This document shows positions 52,642 through 61,748 of a stretch of 64,000 nt of DNA, one piece after another. Source of the stretch: Chryseobacterium indologenes (GTDB lineage Bacteria > Bacteroidota > Bacteroidia > Flavobacteriales > Weeksellaceae). The stretch covers positions 3,472,001 through 3,536,000 of the forward strand of contig NZ_CP018786.1 of NCBI RefSeq assembly GCF_002025665.1, given 5' to 3'. The position numbers and the translations under genes were made by a program. Within the stretch, counting starts at the first letter, position 1. Each line of letters starts with the position of its first letter. Below the pieces are notes generated by a model, which worked only from the letters and a program-made list of their open reading frames with translations, was not told the origin of the DNA and did not search any database.

Positions 52642-54203
52642 CGCAGCAACAGAGTCTTTGGCAATTTATTGCGGAACAGCACGAAAAACTAACCACTCAG
52701 ATCATTCAGCATCTTGGGCTTACCTTTTTGTCTTTGCTTCTGGCTATCATTGTTGGAGTACCATTAGGAATACTGATTTCCAGAAAAAAGAAGCTTTCCA
52801 GCCCGGTATTGGTTATTGCCGGTATTTTACAGACCATTCCGAGTATTGCATTGCTGGGATTTATGATTCCTGTTTTAGGCATTGGTCCTAAACCTGCCAT
52901 TGCCGCTTTATTGATCTATGCTCTTCTTCCCATTATCCGGAATACCTATACCGGAATTACGGGGGTAGATCCGACAGTGATTGAGGCAGCGAAGGCCATG
53001 GGAATGAACAGAAGCCAGCTTCTTTTTAAGGTGAAACTTCCTTTGGCCATGCCGGTGATCATCGCTGGTATCAGGACGGCTGCTGTTATTAATGTTGGAG
53101 TGGCTACTCTGGCCTCTTTTGTGGCAGCAGGTGGTTTGGGAGAGTTTATCTTTGGAGGAATTTCGCTCAACAATACGAATATGATTCTGGCTGGAGCCAT
53201 TCCGGCGGCATTATTGGCTGTTTTTCTGGATCAGGTTATTGCTATGATTCAGAAATCGGGGTACCGGTTCTTTCAAAAATTGAAATATATTCTTCCTGTT
53301 ATCCTTATTATTCTGGGAACAGGGTATCTTCTGATTTTTGTGTCACACCGGACGATTAAAGCGGGTTTTACACCAGAATTTATGGGGAGACAGGATGGAG
53401 ATATCGGGCTTCGCTCGGTATACGGACTCAATGTGAATCCTCTTGTGGTAAGTGATGCGATTATGTATAAGGCTGCTTATGAAAATGAACTGGATCTGAT
53501 CAGCGGATATTCTACAGACGGAAGAATCAAAGCTTATGATCTGTATGTACTTAATGATGATAAAAAAATATTTCCCCCTTATTACGCTGCTCCCATCATC
53601 AAAACCAAGAGTCTGAAAAAATTTCCGGAATTGGAAAAAACCTTAAACTTACTGGCGGGAAAGTTCAGTGATTCTATCATGACGGATCTGAATTACAGAG
53701 CTGATCATCTCCATCAAACCCCGGAAAAAATTGCAAAAGATTTTCTCATCAGAAATAATTTGTATAAAAGTTCCCGGAAAGGTAATGCAGGAATCGTCAG
53801 GATCGGCTCAAAAATCTTTGGGGAACAGTATATTCTTGCAGAAATGTATACCATGCTGATTGAAGGATATACAGATTATAAAGTAGAAACCAAAACAGGT
53901 TTAGGAGGAACAAAAATATGTTTTGATGCCTTAATGAATGATGCCATAGATTTCTATCCTGAATATACGGGAACAGGGCTTCTGGTTCTTTTAAAACCTA
54001 CTACAGAGACTATCAGAAATGTTTCCAAAAGTCCTACTACAACCTATCAATATGTGAATGCAGCGTTTGAAGAACAATATGGAATTCAATGGCTGAAACC
54101 GTTGGGTTTTAACAATGCTTATGCTCTGATGATGCGAAGAAAACAGGCTGAAGATCTTCATATCAAAAGCATATCTGATCTTGTTCATTATTTTGATCAA
54201 TAG
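52638..54203 (+). CDS. ABC importer permease fused to a circularly permuted binding protein (EgtU-like)
   Basis: A 521-residue fusion. Residues about 1-205 are an OpuBB/ProW permease (several membrane helices, the coupling segment around EAAKAMGMNRSQLLFKVKLPLAMP). A further helix (about 218-237) tethers the binding domain outside the membrane. In that domain the order is reversed: the usual second half (EFMGRQDGDIGLRSVYGL at 247, YSTDGRIKAYDLYVLNDDK) comes first, and the usual first half (IVRIGSKIFGEQYILAEMY near 383, GLGGTKICFDAL, YPEYTGTGLL, LGFNNAYAL) comes last. Membership in the quaternary-amine binding family is clear; ergothioneine as ligand is inferred from the egtD-egtB neighbours. 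Confidence 0.87.
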   Translation: MTQQQSLWQFIAEQHEKLTTQIIQHLGLTFLSLLLAIIVGVPLGILISRKKKLSSPVLVIAGILQTIPSIALLGFMIPVLGIGPKPAIAALLIYALLPIIRNTYTGITGVDPTVIEAAKAMGMNRSQLLFKVKLPLAMPVIIAGIRTAAVINVGVATLASFVAAGGLGEFIFGGISLNNTNMILAGAIPAALLAVFLDQVIAMIQKSGYRFFQKLKYILPVILIILGTGYLLIFVSHRTIKAGFTPEFMGRQDGDIGLRSVYGLNVNPLVVSDAIMYKAAYENELDLISGYSTDGRIKAYDLYVLNDDKKIFPPYYAAPIIKTKSLKKFPELEKTLNLLAGKFSDSIMTDLNYRADHLHQTPEKIAKDFLIRNNLYKSSRKGNAGIVRIGSKIFGEQYILAEMYTMLIEGYTDYKVETKTGLGGTKICFDALMNDAIDFYPEYTGTGLLVLLKPTTETIRNVSKSPTTTYQYVNAAFEEQYGIQWLKPLGFNNAYALMMRRKQAEDLHIKSISDLVHYFDQ

Positions 54204-54237
54204 TCTTTTGAAAAACAATCAGTTTTTTCAAAAATAG

Positions 54238-54245
54238 TATCTTCG
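54238..54245 (+). promoter_or_regulatory. Possible -7 box of the lipoprotein gene
   Basis: TATCTTCG, one mismatch from TAnnTTTG, 21 bases before the ATG at 54267. No -33 element at the right distance. Confidence 0.3.
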
Positions 54246-54266
54246 TATCTTAAAAAATTTGACAAA

Positions 54267-54812
54267 ATGAAGAAAATGCTATTGCTGGCCTCCGCTCTGC
54301 TTGTTCTCAACTCATGTGTGGTAAGAACGGCTACAAAAGTAGTATCAGGCGCAGTAAACTTAAGTTATAAAGCGGTAAAAGGAACCGTTAACGGCATCAG
54401 CTGGGCTGTAAGCAAGGCGAAAGGAAAAATTGATGAAGACCGTGTGGATGGTACGTGGAAAGTAGTTGGAGTTTATCGTGGTTCTTTCGAGGATTTTTCA
54501 AAAGATCAGAATCCTGATGGTTCATTTACTTCGGAATGTACGGAAGGTTTTGACCAGATTGTTTTCAAGGCTAAAAAGTCTAAATTTAAGCCTGTACATT
54601 GCAGCACACAGGATGAAGATTGGGTAAAATATTCTATGGAATTTGGAAAAAATCCTTCCACAAAAGAAAAGGAAAACTATATTGAGTACAATTCCAACAA
54701 TTATATTTCTGTGATTGATGTTACTAATAAAACTATGGTTCTGGAAGGCAATCTGATGTCTAAATTAGCATTTTCCGGAGCTAAATTATATCTCCTTGAG
54801 AAAGTAAAATAG
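54267..54812 (+). CDS. Lipoprotein of unknown function
   Basis: A 181-residue protein with a lipoprotein signal: MKKMLLLASALLVLNSC, lipid-bearing Cys at residue 17. After it comes an amphipathic stretch (TKVVSGAVNLSYKAVKGTVNGISWAVSKAKGK) and a beta domain of about 120 residues that starts VDGTWKVVGVYRG, as in lipocalin-like domains. No family is recognised with confidence. It would sit in the inner leaflet of the outer membrane or in the inner membrane. It is transcribed alone between the importer and the convergent DUF3592 gene. Confidence 0.8.
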   Translation: MKKMLLLASALLVLNSCVVRTATKVVSGAVNLSYKAVKGTVNGISWAVSKAKGKIDEDRVDGTWKVVGVYRGSFEDFSKDQNPDGSFTSECTEGFDQIVFKAKKSKFKPVHCSTQDEDWVKYSMEFGKNPSTKEKENYIEYNSNNYISVIDVTNKTMVLEGNLMSKLAFSGAKLYLLEKVK

Positions 54813-54829
54813 AAATACAGAGGTTGAGG

Positions 54830-55279
54830 TTATTTCAAAAACTGCTCTGCAATAAAATAACCTCCTCCTACTACCAATAATGGCAAGGCGATAGAAATCA
54901 GCACCAAAGGCCAGACAAAAATTCTGAAATAAGTATACAAACTTACGGAAGACGGATCGTCAGGATTATAAATAACAGTTTCTGTCTCCCCTACTGACCA
55001 GGCTGAAGGATTGGTACCTTCCGGCAGTTCATAGGTATATTCAATATTATTTTGGGTACGGAAGGTAAAGAGAGGGCTGAATACTACTCCATCCGACTCA
55101 AATTCCCGAAGTGAGGTAACGGTTGCCGTTGCCTTTTCAGCTTTCTTTAAAAATAAGAGTGTACTTTTGAGGCTCAGCAATGCTGCAACAAACAGAATCA
55201 CTCCTGCTCCAAGGATAAAATAATATTGCCACATAGCTTTCGTTTTATTTCTGTTCATAGTATTGCATTCCGGAAACAA
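54830..55279 (-). CDS. DUF3592-family membrane protein
   Basis: A 149-residue protein on the minus strand, or 142 if the second Met (55258) is used. Two membrane helices (about 17-38 and 118-142) enclose an extracytoplasmic beta domain with TATVTSLREFESDGVV, VGETETVIYNPDDPSS, the DUF3592 pattern. Function unknown. An inverted repeat, GAGGTTATTT / AAATAACCTC, spans its 3' end and may terminate both this gene and the lipoprotein gene. Confidence 0.78.
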   Translation of the reverse strand: MFPECNTMNRNKTKAMWQYYFILGAGVILFVAALLSLKSTLLFLKKAEKATATVTSLREFESDGVVFSPLFTFRTQNNIEYTYELPEGTNPSAWSVGETETVIYNPDDPSSVSLYTYFRIFVWPLVLISIALPLLVVGGGYFIAEQFLK

Positions 55280-55348
55280 ATATTTATCTATTGTATTTAT
55301 TTTCAGATTGATACTCTAAATATACAAAGATTTTCATTGTAGAAGCAG

Positions 55349-56836
55349 TTATCTGGTTTCTATGTCTACAATCCTCTTTCCCTGTTCTCCCAGATAGTGG
55401 ACAACCAGTTTTTCATATACTTTGTAACCGTCATCAACATTGGTAAATATTACAATCCCTTTACCTGAATTAGGCAGTACAATAGCAATACAATGGGTGC
55501 CATGATCCGACCCGCCGTGAGCCAATGCATACTCCCTATTTCCAAGGTCATATATTTCAAAACCTAATCCGAAATACTTGTTCTCTTTTGTTTTTACCTG
55601 CTTTTTGATCATTTCCTGAAAAACGTCTGGTTTCAGATTTTTCTTTTTCATGACACTGACCATAAAATTCCCGTAATCTTCTACCGTAGTATGAAGATCA
55701 TCGGCAGCATTAGCCGTTTTAGTTTTTTCTATGGGGTAAGCTTCTCCTTTTTCATTGTATCCTGTTACAAATCTTAATTCATCCATGCTTTGATCCCAGA
55801 CGTAGCTTGTATCACTCATTTTGAGGGGTTTAAAAATCAATTCTCCGGCAAGCTGTTCCAGCGATTTCCCAAACTTCTTTTCTAATGCTTTCCGAAGGTA
55901 TTCAAAACCTTCTCCTGAGTATTGGTATTTTGTGCCGGGATCAAATTGAAAATTCAGTTTTTTATCTGTATTCATCCATCTCCAGTTGGGAAACCCGGTC
56001 TGATGGGTCAGAATCATTCTGGTGGTGAGTTTTTTATGCCTCGGATCGTTGGCAATATCAGGATCTGTCCAATAAGTATCTAAGGGTTCATCCAGTTTCC
56101 ATTGTCCTAAACTTATCAGACGTAAAGTGACCATTGCTGTGACAGGTTTGGTGAGAGATGCTACATTAAAATAGGCATTACGGGGAGCTGGCATTCCTTT
56201 TTTATAATCTCCAAAAACTTTTACCTGCTGAAGTTTTCCTTCTTCAATAATTCCTAGCCCCAGCGCGGGAATATTATTTTCTTTCAGCCAGCTTTCCATG
56301 GAACGATCGTTATCAAATAGGGTTTCACTATCCGTAGTCTGATTTGGATGGTGATTAAAACTCAATGAATTTTTAAGTTTCCATTCATTATTTTCCAGCA
56401 TCCAGAGGTGGGTAAACTTTGCTTCTCCAACTAATTTTTCAACGTGATTTCCGGTGTTTTCGTAAAACAGATGATCTCCATTCTGAATAGCTGCATATAT
56501 TTTACCATCTTTATACATGGGATAAATTTCAGTACTTTTCTCCATCAGAACTCTTTTTAACTGATACGTTGCGGGAGATTTACATAATCCGTTTTTAAAA
56601 TCAATGATGAATTTATTTCGGTCTTCAAAACCACCTTTATCATGATAAAATTCAAAAGTATCGCTTAACAGATTTTCCATCTTTCTTATGTTGCAGGTAT
56701 TGTAGCCTGCTGAAAAAAACAGGCTGTCTTTAGAAATAATGGTTTTATAAAGAGGATCTGTATTTTTGAGTTGCGCCTGGTGTATGCTAAAGAATAGGGT
56801 GCAAAAAGAAAGGAAAAACTGAGTAGGCTTTGTCAT
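55349..56836 (-). CDS. Serine hydrolase of the beta-lactamase/esterase family with N-terminal NTF2-like domain
   Basis: A 495-residue exported protein on the minus strand (signal peptide up to IHQAQ). Residues about 25-160 look like an NTF2/DUF4440 domain (FSAGYNTCNIRKMENLLSDTFEFYHDKG, THLWMLENNEWKL). The C-terminal 320 residues are a class C beta-lactamase fold: Ser227-x-x-Lys230 in VASLTKP, YSG in place of YxN (YQYSGEGF), and HGGSDHG as the third motif. The fold covers esterases and D-aminopeptidases as well as beta-lactamases, and the YSG and HGG motifs favour a peptidase or esterase. It is preceded, 87 bases upstream on the same strand, by an XRE regulator that may control it. Confidence 0.85.
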   Translation of the reverse strand: MTKPTQFFLSFCTLFFSIHQAQLKNTDPLYKTIISKDSLFFSAGYNTCNIRKMENLLSDTFEFYHDKGGFEDRNKFIIDFKNGLCKSPATYQLKRVLMEKSTEIYPMYKDGKIYAAIQNGDHLFYENTGNHVEKLVGEAKFTHLWMLENNEWKLKNSLSFNHHPNQTTDSETLFDNDRSMESWLKENNIPALGLGIIEEGKLQQVKVFGDYKKGMPAPRNAYFNVASLTKPVTAMVTLRLISLGQWKLDEPLDTYWTDPDIANDPRHKKLTTRMILTHQTGFPNWRWMNTDKKLNFQFDPGTKYQYSGEGFEYLRKALEKKFGKSLEQLAGELIFKPLKMSDTSYVWDQSMDELRFVTGYNEKGEAYPIEKTKTANAADDLHTTVEDYGNFMVSVMKKKNLKPDVFQEMIKKQVKTKENKYFGLGFEIYDLGNREYALAHGGSDHGTHCIAIVLPNSGKGIVIFTNVDDGYKVYEKLVVHYLGEQGKRIVDIETR

Positions 56837-56923
56837 TGTTATTTTTTTGACAAAGATTCAATTTCATTTCGTTTTTTTAATAAAAATGAACCCGACAAAA
56901 ACCCGACAAAGCCACGACACAAA

Positions 56924-57496
56924 TTATAACATGCTGAATTTCAGCTTGAAATATAGTTTCTTTTTACGATCAATCTCAGCAACATTCCGGAGGATCATCA
57001 ACACGTTGGATAATACAATAAGGATCATCAGAATAAGGGTAAACTCTTTTCCGAGCTTTAAAAAGATACCGAGCATAAATACAATGGGCGCCATAGCAGT
57101 CCAAAACATCTGCAACGAAATAATCTGTTTAGTAAGAGTGTTTCTCTGCTTCATGAAAAACATCAGCAGAAAGGGAGCCAGAATATTTAATGGGGGTACA
57201 ACTACAAATAATAAGGAGGAGAGATTGATCATTTTAACCAAAGAATAATTGATTGTTTCAGGTTCTTCTGCAACTTCTGTTGTTACCTCATTATTTTCCG
57301 GGAAAATAATAACTTCTTCCTTTAATAATAAAGATTCGTCTATTTCCAAAGTCTGAGCCAGGGCTCTCAGAGTATGTCCTTTAGGTTCTGTTCCGGATTC
57401 TATCCTTTGAATGGTTCTTACAGAAATCTTTGATTTTTCTGACAGCTCCTCCTGAGTCAGGTTTTTTTGTTCACGTAGAGTTTTCAGTTTTGACAT
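56924..57496 (-). CDS. XRE-type regulator with membrane segments
   Basis: A 190-residue protein on the minus strand. The frame extends 13 codons further upstream, but MSKLKTLREQKNLTQEEL at 57496 is the standard start of an XRE helix-turn-helix (about 2-58, with SVRTIQRIESGTEPKGHTLRALAQTL). A linker rich in Glu and Thr follows, then three or four hydrophobic helices (LLFVVVPPLNILAPFLLMFF, AMAPIVFMLGIFL, LILMILIVLSNVLMIL). A membrane-anchored regulator of this type could respond to envelope or membrane signals. It is transcribed ahead of the serine hydrolase gene. Confidence 0.83.
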   Translation of the reverse strand: MSKLKTLREQKNLTQEELSEKSKISVRTIQRIESGTEPKGHTLRALAQTLEIDESLLLKEEVIIFPENNEVTTEVAEEPETINYSLVKMINLSSLLFVVVPPLNILAPFLLMFFMKQRNTLTKQIISLQMFWTAMAPIVFMLGIFLKLGKEFTLILMILIVLSNVLMILRNVAEIDRKKKLYFKLKFSML

Positions 57497-57718
57497 AGTG
57501 CCGGTAAATATTTTTCGAAGTATTTCTGATGGCAAATGTAGACATCTTTTTCAATATGATAAAGAACGGCATTCAATCATCGGAACAGTATTCATGTAAT
57601 TTCAAGCCACCCTTAAATAATTAAAAAAATTCATCAAAAAGACAATTAAAATGAATAAAATACCTACATGTAATTAAAAATAAGTAAATTACAAATTAAA
57701 CCAATAATCATTATTACC

Positions 57719-59074
57719 ATGAGAAAATTTATTTTTACCTGGAGGCATATCTGTCTCCTGATGTTCTTCTTATTTTTATCTTCATGCCAGAATAACCTGG
57801 ATGATCCCCACGAGGATAAACCCAACCGTACAGCCAGTATGAAAATAAGTGTAGATGATGCAAAAAAAGCTGCCATCAACTTTTTAAATCAGAAAACCAG
57901 CGATTCTTCTTCAAAAGGCCTTCCGATGTTTACTGAAAGTAATATTGACAACGTACAGACCATTGAAAATGACAACGAAATCCCTATCATGTATGCGATC
58001 AACCTTAAAGAGAATCAAGGATTTGTGATTATGTCAGCTTCGCGGGTAGAGCGCCCTATCCTTGCTTATAATAATGAAGGTCATTTTGATTTTGAGAATA
58101 TTGAAGAATTTGGAGGAGTGGCAGACTGGGCTGTTACACGATACCTTACCATCAATGCACTTATTGAAAAAGGTGAAGCTCCCAATGAACAAATAACTCA
58201 GCAATGGGCAGCAGTGAACCCGTCCATCGATCTGGGTTTTGTAGATCATAACGGAAATCCTATCCCATGGACACCACCTTCCATAACAGATCAATGGGAT
58301 GAGACGAAAAGCTGGGGTCCTTATCTTACTACAAAATGGACTCAAAGACTGACTGCCACCCCAGGATCGTCACTAATAGGTTATAATAATTTTGTCCGTT
58401 TTAATAATTGTACATCAGGAATTGCTCCTTCCGGATGTGTAGCCACGGCTATGGGACAGATCATGAGATATCACAAATGGCCGAATATTTACAATATTGC
58501 CAATATGCCTGCTTCTATTAATTCGGGTAATTATACTTCAGCAGACGCCGTAAATATATCATATCTGATGCAGAATATTGGAAGTAAAGTAGCCATGACC
58601 TACAGCTGCTCAGGGTCAGGGGCACACTCTGATAATGCAAGAAATGCTTTTGTAAGCCAGTATCAATATTATACTACTCCTTTGGCTGCGCTTAATTTTA
58701 CCCCATTGATGAATAATTTAAAAATAGCAAAACCCGTATATCTGGATGGATATCGCACCAGAGAAATTAAAACAAAACCTAAAAAGGTTGGAATATTTGG
58801 CTGGACCATCGGGCATACTACTTATTCTTACAGTAACGGGCATGCATGGGTAGCTGATGGTTTCGAATCGATCAAAAGAACAACTGTTTATTCCAATGGT
58901 TATAGCAATTCTGCTGTTATTGCAGAACATATCCATATGAATTGGGGCTGGGGAGGAAGCTACAATGGATGGTATGACTATCAGAGCTGGGACGATGCCA
59001 ATACCGGGCAGAATTTTCCTGCTGTTGATTATATTTATAATCAGCATATGATCTATAATATTACTCCAAACTAA
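57719..59074 (+). CDS. C10-family (streptopain-like) cysteine peptidase lipoprotein
   Basis: A 451-residue protease. Lipobox LSSC puts the lipid Cys at residue 23. A Spi_N/pro-domain (about 40-190, starting MKISVDDAKKAAINFLNQ) precedes the papain-like C10 domain: Cys240 in SGCVATAMGQIMRYHKWP, His375 in NGHAWVADGF, and the HMNWGWGGSYNGWYDY block. It should be made as an inactive zymogen at the cell surface and cut peptides or host proteins, as SpeB and the Bacteroides Bfp proteases do. No type IX sorting domain follows. It stands alone, with a terminator downstream. Confidence 0.9.
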   Translation: MRKFIFTWRHICLLMFFLFLSSCQNNLDDPHEDKPNRTASMKISVDDAKKAAINFLNQKTSDSSSKGLPMFTESNIDNVQTIENDNEIPIMYAINLKENQGFVIMSASRVERPILAYNNEGHFDFENIEEFGGVADWAVTRYLTINALIEKGEAPNEQITQQWAAVNPSIDLGFVDHNGNPIPWTPPSITDQWDETKSWGPYLTTKWTQRLTATPGSSLIGYNNFVRFNNCTSGIAPSGCVATAMGQIMRYHKWPNIYNIANMPASINSGNYTSADAVNISYLMQNIGSKVAMTYSCSGSGAHSDNARNAFVSQYQYYTTPLAALNFTPLMNNLKIAKPVYLDGYRTREIKTKPKKVGIFGWTIGHTTYSYSNGHAWVADGFESIKRTTVYSNGYSNSAVIAEHIHMNWGWGGSYNGWYDYQSWDDANTGQNFPAVDYIYNQHMIYNITPN

Positions 59075-59126
59075 TGATATCTATTCTACAAATGTAATAT
59101 AAGACCGGATTTCAATAATAAAAAAG

Positions 59127-59158
59127 CAGCATTATGTCCTAGAACATAATGCTGTTTT
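59127..59158. terminator. Bidirectional terminator after the C10 peptidase gene
   Basis: CAGCATTATGT / ACATAATGCTG arms with a 6-base loop and TTTT, between two genes that end towards each other; the A-run on the left serves the minus direction. Confidence 0.85.
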
Positions 59159-59173
59159 CTATGTATTATTTTA

Positions 59174-60628
59174 TTACAATGTTTCCCTATTCAGCAATCT
59201 ATCGTAGATTTTTGTCCGTTGTGGGATATACTGTTCATATGATGTTTCTCTTTCTACCCAGTCTGCCGGTTGCAGATAGCTCAGAATAATCTTCATATCG
59301 TTTTCGCTGAAACCTTCTGAAAAGCTTTCTTTATCTTTTTTAGATATGGGAGCCGGAGGCATGTTATCTTTACGGGATGGAGCCATTTCGGGACCTGCAT
59401 ATCTTTTCTTTCTGGCCTCGCCTTCATCGTCTATTTCTTTTATCTTTTTTTCAAGGTTTTTGATAGTCTGACTTTGCAGATTTTCCCCGCTTTGTTTTAA
59501 TCTTTCAATATGATCTTCAAATGGTTGTTTCCTTCCCCTGATCTCTGTGTTTATTTCCTGAATCTTATATTGAATAAATTTACCGGATCTTGTAGGCGGT
59601 TCTGCCAATACAAGCCTTTTATATCCGGTTGCTTTACCTTTCGCCTCTGTAAGGCCATCTCCTCTATCAAACCAGCTTGTCATTCTCTCTCCACTTTCAC
59701 TGCCCTTTTCTTCCATATACCGAACCTGATATCCCAGCATGGCCATCACTTCAAGATTCCCGCTTCTGAAGCCAAGATGTTTTACATTCTGAAAGTGGGT
59801 CTCAAAATACTCATACAGCTTAAACTGTCCCATACGGGTGTTTCCTCCCCATGCTTTCAGTTCCGGAGAGTTTCCTTTCCAGAATTCTGTAATATTAAAT
59901 ACTTTTTTCGATTGAGACTTGCTGTTTATCTCATCAGCTGTTTCATCATATTTCTTTGCTCTTTCTTTTATGTATCCCTTATCTCCGGTAATAATGATGG
60001 CATCATACATATCTGCCACTCTATGCACAATCTGCTTGATTCCCCAATAACTGGTGTCGTGTTCGATATGAATATCACCTCCCTTTCCACTGAATCGGGA
60101 CCATAAAATCAGTAGATTATTACCACTCGTGGGTATTCCCTGGGTTTCCAGCCAGATTCTTATCGCGTCATCCTGGCTTCCATTGATGTCCCACGCATTT
60201 CTTACTGCAATTCTCATATTGTCAGAAAAGTTTTCGGCGATGTACTGGGTGCCTTCTCCTACCGGCTTGTAGTATTTATTTTCAAATGCTCTCTTTGACA
60301 AATCTTTTTTATATTCGTCCTTTATGATATTGAATGCTTTGGTTTTCAACTGACTTGCCAGCCCGGGAGCCCGCACTTCTGCAACTGTATGAGTATGTAT
60401 TCTGCTTTGAGGTATTCCTGAGTTCCTGTAGAATTCTATAATAGATTTACTGTTATCATAAGGATCCGTCACATTTTCGTCTTCATCCATGGTTGTAGAG
60501 ATCAATACATGGTATCTTTCATTGTTAATTAATGTCGCTGCAATGGCAAACATATCTCCTGTGGCATATCCTGGCTGCACTATGATAAAGGGAGTTACAT
60601 CCTCTGTTTCGTTGTTCTGATTATTCAT
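59174..60628 (-). CDS. Unrecognised 484-residue protein next to the R-body genes
   Basis: Read on the minus strand, divergent from the Reb cluster. The N-terminal part (PFIIVQPGYATGDMFAIAATLI, HVLISTTMDEDEN) looks like a Rossmann-type alpha/beta fold. A segment near residue 300 (HLGFRSGNLEVMAMLGYQVRYMEE) resembles the sugar-nucleotide end of GT-B glycosyltransferases or a nucleotide-recycling fold. Residues about 360-410 are a charged coiled coil, and the C-terminus (NDMKIILSYLQPADWVE) is helical. No signal peptide. I do not recognise the family. Its place opposite the R-body genes suggests a linked role, perhaps a toxin or modifying enzyme, which is speculation. Confidence 0.7.
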   Translation of the reverse strand: MNNQNNETEDVTPFIIVQPGYATGDMFAIAATLINNERYHVLISTTMDEDENVTDPYDNSKSIIEFYRNSGIPQSRIHTHTVAEVRAPGLASQLKTKAFNIIKDEYKKDLSKRAFENKYYKPVGEGTQYIAENFSDNMRIAVRNAWDINGSQDDAIRIWLETQGIPTSGNNLLILWSRFSGKGGDIHIEHDTSYWGIKQIVHRVADMYDAIIITGDKGYIKERAKKYDETADEINSKSQSKKVFNITEFWKGNSPELKAWGGNTRMGQFKLYEYFETHFQNVKHLGFRSGNLEVMAMLGYQVRYMEEKGSESGERMTSWFDRGDGLTEAKGKATGYKRLVLAEPPTRSGKFIQYKIQEINTEIRGRKQPFEDHIERLKQSGENLQSQTIKNLEKKIKEIDDEGEARKKRYAGPEMAPSRKDNMPPAPISKKDKESFSEGFSENDMKIILSYLQPADWVERETSYEQYIPQRTKIYDRLLNRETL

Positions 60629-60961
60629 AATATAATTTTAAATGTTAGAATAGGTTATCAGACAAATTTCAAGGTAAAGCAATGATTGGTATAGAGGGGA
60701 TGCTCCCATTTTCAAAAACTAAGGGTTTACCCTTATTTACAGGTAATGTATTTGTTTATTTCATTCATTAAGTTCTCATATATAGCAAAGACTAATGATT
60801 AAAATTTCACTCATAGGAGAATTCCCTTATTTTTTAAAATTCCGTTTTTTCCCTTAATGAAGATTTATTTTGTTTGATGAAATTTGTATCAGACAAAAGA
60901 GATCAACAATCTCATAGTCAACATTAGATTTAAAAAAATAGTAACCCATTAAAACCAGAAT
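60629..60961. other. Divergent intergenic region ahead of the Reb cluster
   Basis: A 333-base gap that must hold promoters for both directions. It is A+T-rich with a few short T-runs. No full -33/-7 pair and no clear palindrome was found; TATTTTG at 60866 is one base short of the -7 consensus. Confidence 0.5.
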
Positions 60962-61177
60962 ATGGCAGATACAGTAAACACCCAGACTACAGATGCAGTA
61001 ACGCAGACTAACGTTACAGTACTTGGTGAGTCTCCCGCACAGGCTATGAGTATGCTTTACCAGATGGCCACCCATGCCAGTGGAATTTCCATTCAGAATT
61101 CTGTAACCAACCAGCAGAACTTGAACCAGCTCAACCCTGCGATTGTTGCAGATGCCATTAAAATTTTAAAAGGATAA
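60962..61177 (+). CDS. RebB-family R-body protein
   Basis: A 71-residue protein with the RebB/killing-trait signature: VNTQTTDAVTQTNVTVLGESPAQAMSMLYQMATHASGISIQNSVTNQQNLNQLNPAIVADA has the family's DAVTQTNVKVLG, AxAM..LYQ and NQQ blocks. RebB proteins polymerise into R-bodies, pH-driven coiled ribbons that unroll and puncture membranes (family knowledge). A further partial copy at 63890 is much closer to the consensus. The gene begins the cluster, 17 bases before the next one. Confidence 0.88.
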   Translation: MADTVNTQTTDAVTQTNVTVLGESPAQAMSMLYQMATHASGISIQNSVTNQQNLNQLNPAIVADAIKILKG

Positions 61178-61194
61178 TTTAAAACCTTACCATC

Positions 61195-61710
61195 ATGAGT
61201 GAAAACAACAGTGAAACCCAACAATCCCAGGCAGCCAATGCTACCACTCCGGCGGAGAAAGCTGTAGTATTTGTGAACAGTGAGGTATTGGCTCCGCCTA
61301 AAGCTTCTCCAATGACCGGAGTAACCAAAGTAATGATAGAACAGTCTACAGGAATGATGGTTCAGGATTTACAGTCTTTCTTAAAAGGATTTGAGCAGGT
61401 AGGTTTGATTGCATTGAGCAGATTGGCTAATAATCTATTGACCTACGGAACGACTTTCGGGCCAGCTCCGGGCAGTAAAGAGACCTCTGTTCAGATGGCC
61501 GAAAATATTCAAGGTCAGGATGCAGGAAAAGGCAATGAAATGATGAAAGACTTATTCAAAATGGTAAGTGATTATGCTGAAGTAAAAGCAAAAATTTCCA
61601 ATACTATTTATAATGTCAACACGCTTCCTGTCTCAGAAGCTCTTCCTTCTCCCCCATCTTACACGGAAGTTTCTCCTGAAGCTGAAGATCCTGAAAAAAA
61701 AAACGAGTAG
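61195..61710 (+). CDS. Reb-cluster protein with RebB-like core
   Basis: A 171-residue protein. A polar N-terminal part is followed by a core of about 80 residues (MTGVTKVMIEQSTGMMVQDLQSFLKGFEQVGLIALSRLANNLL), which is helical, Ala/Gly/Met-rich and distantly like RebB. The C-terminus is disordered and rich in Pro, Glu and Ser. It has no signal peptide. It may be a structural or assembly subunit of the R-body; the family could not be named with certainty. It lies 17 bases after the first RebB gene. Confidence 0.75.
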   Translation: MSENNSETQQSQAANATTPAEKAVVFVNSEVLAPPKASPMTGVTKVMIEQSTGMMVQDLQSFLKGFEQVGLIALSRLANNLLTYGTTFGPAPGSKETSVQMAENIQGQDAGKGNEMMKDLFKMVSDYAEVKAKISNTIYNVNTLPVSEALPSPPSYTEVSPEAEDPEKKNE

Positions 61711-61748
61711 ATCCGGTTCCGGAAGAAGTCTCATCAGAAAGAGAAAGT

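Noticed and set aside
52589..52891. 100-codon plus-strand ORF
   Set aside because: It overlaps the ATPase and permease genes in another frame and lacks coding character.
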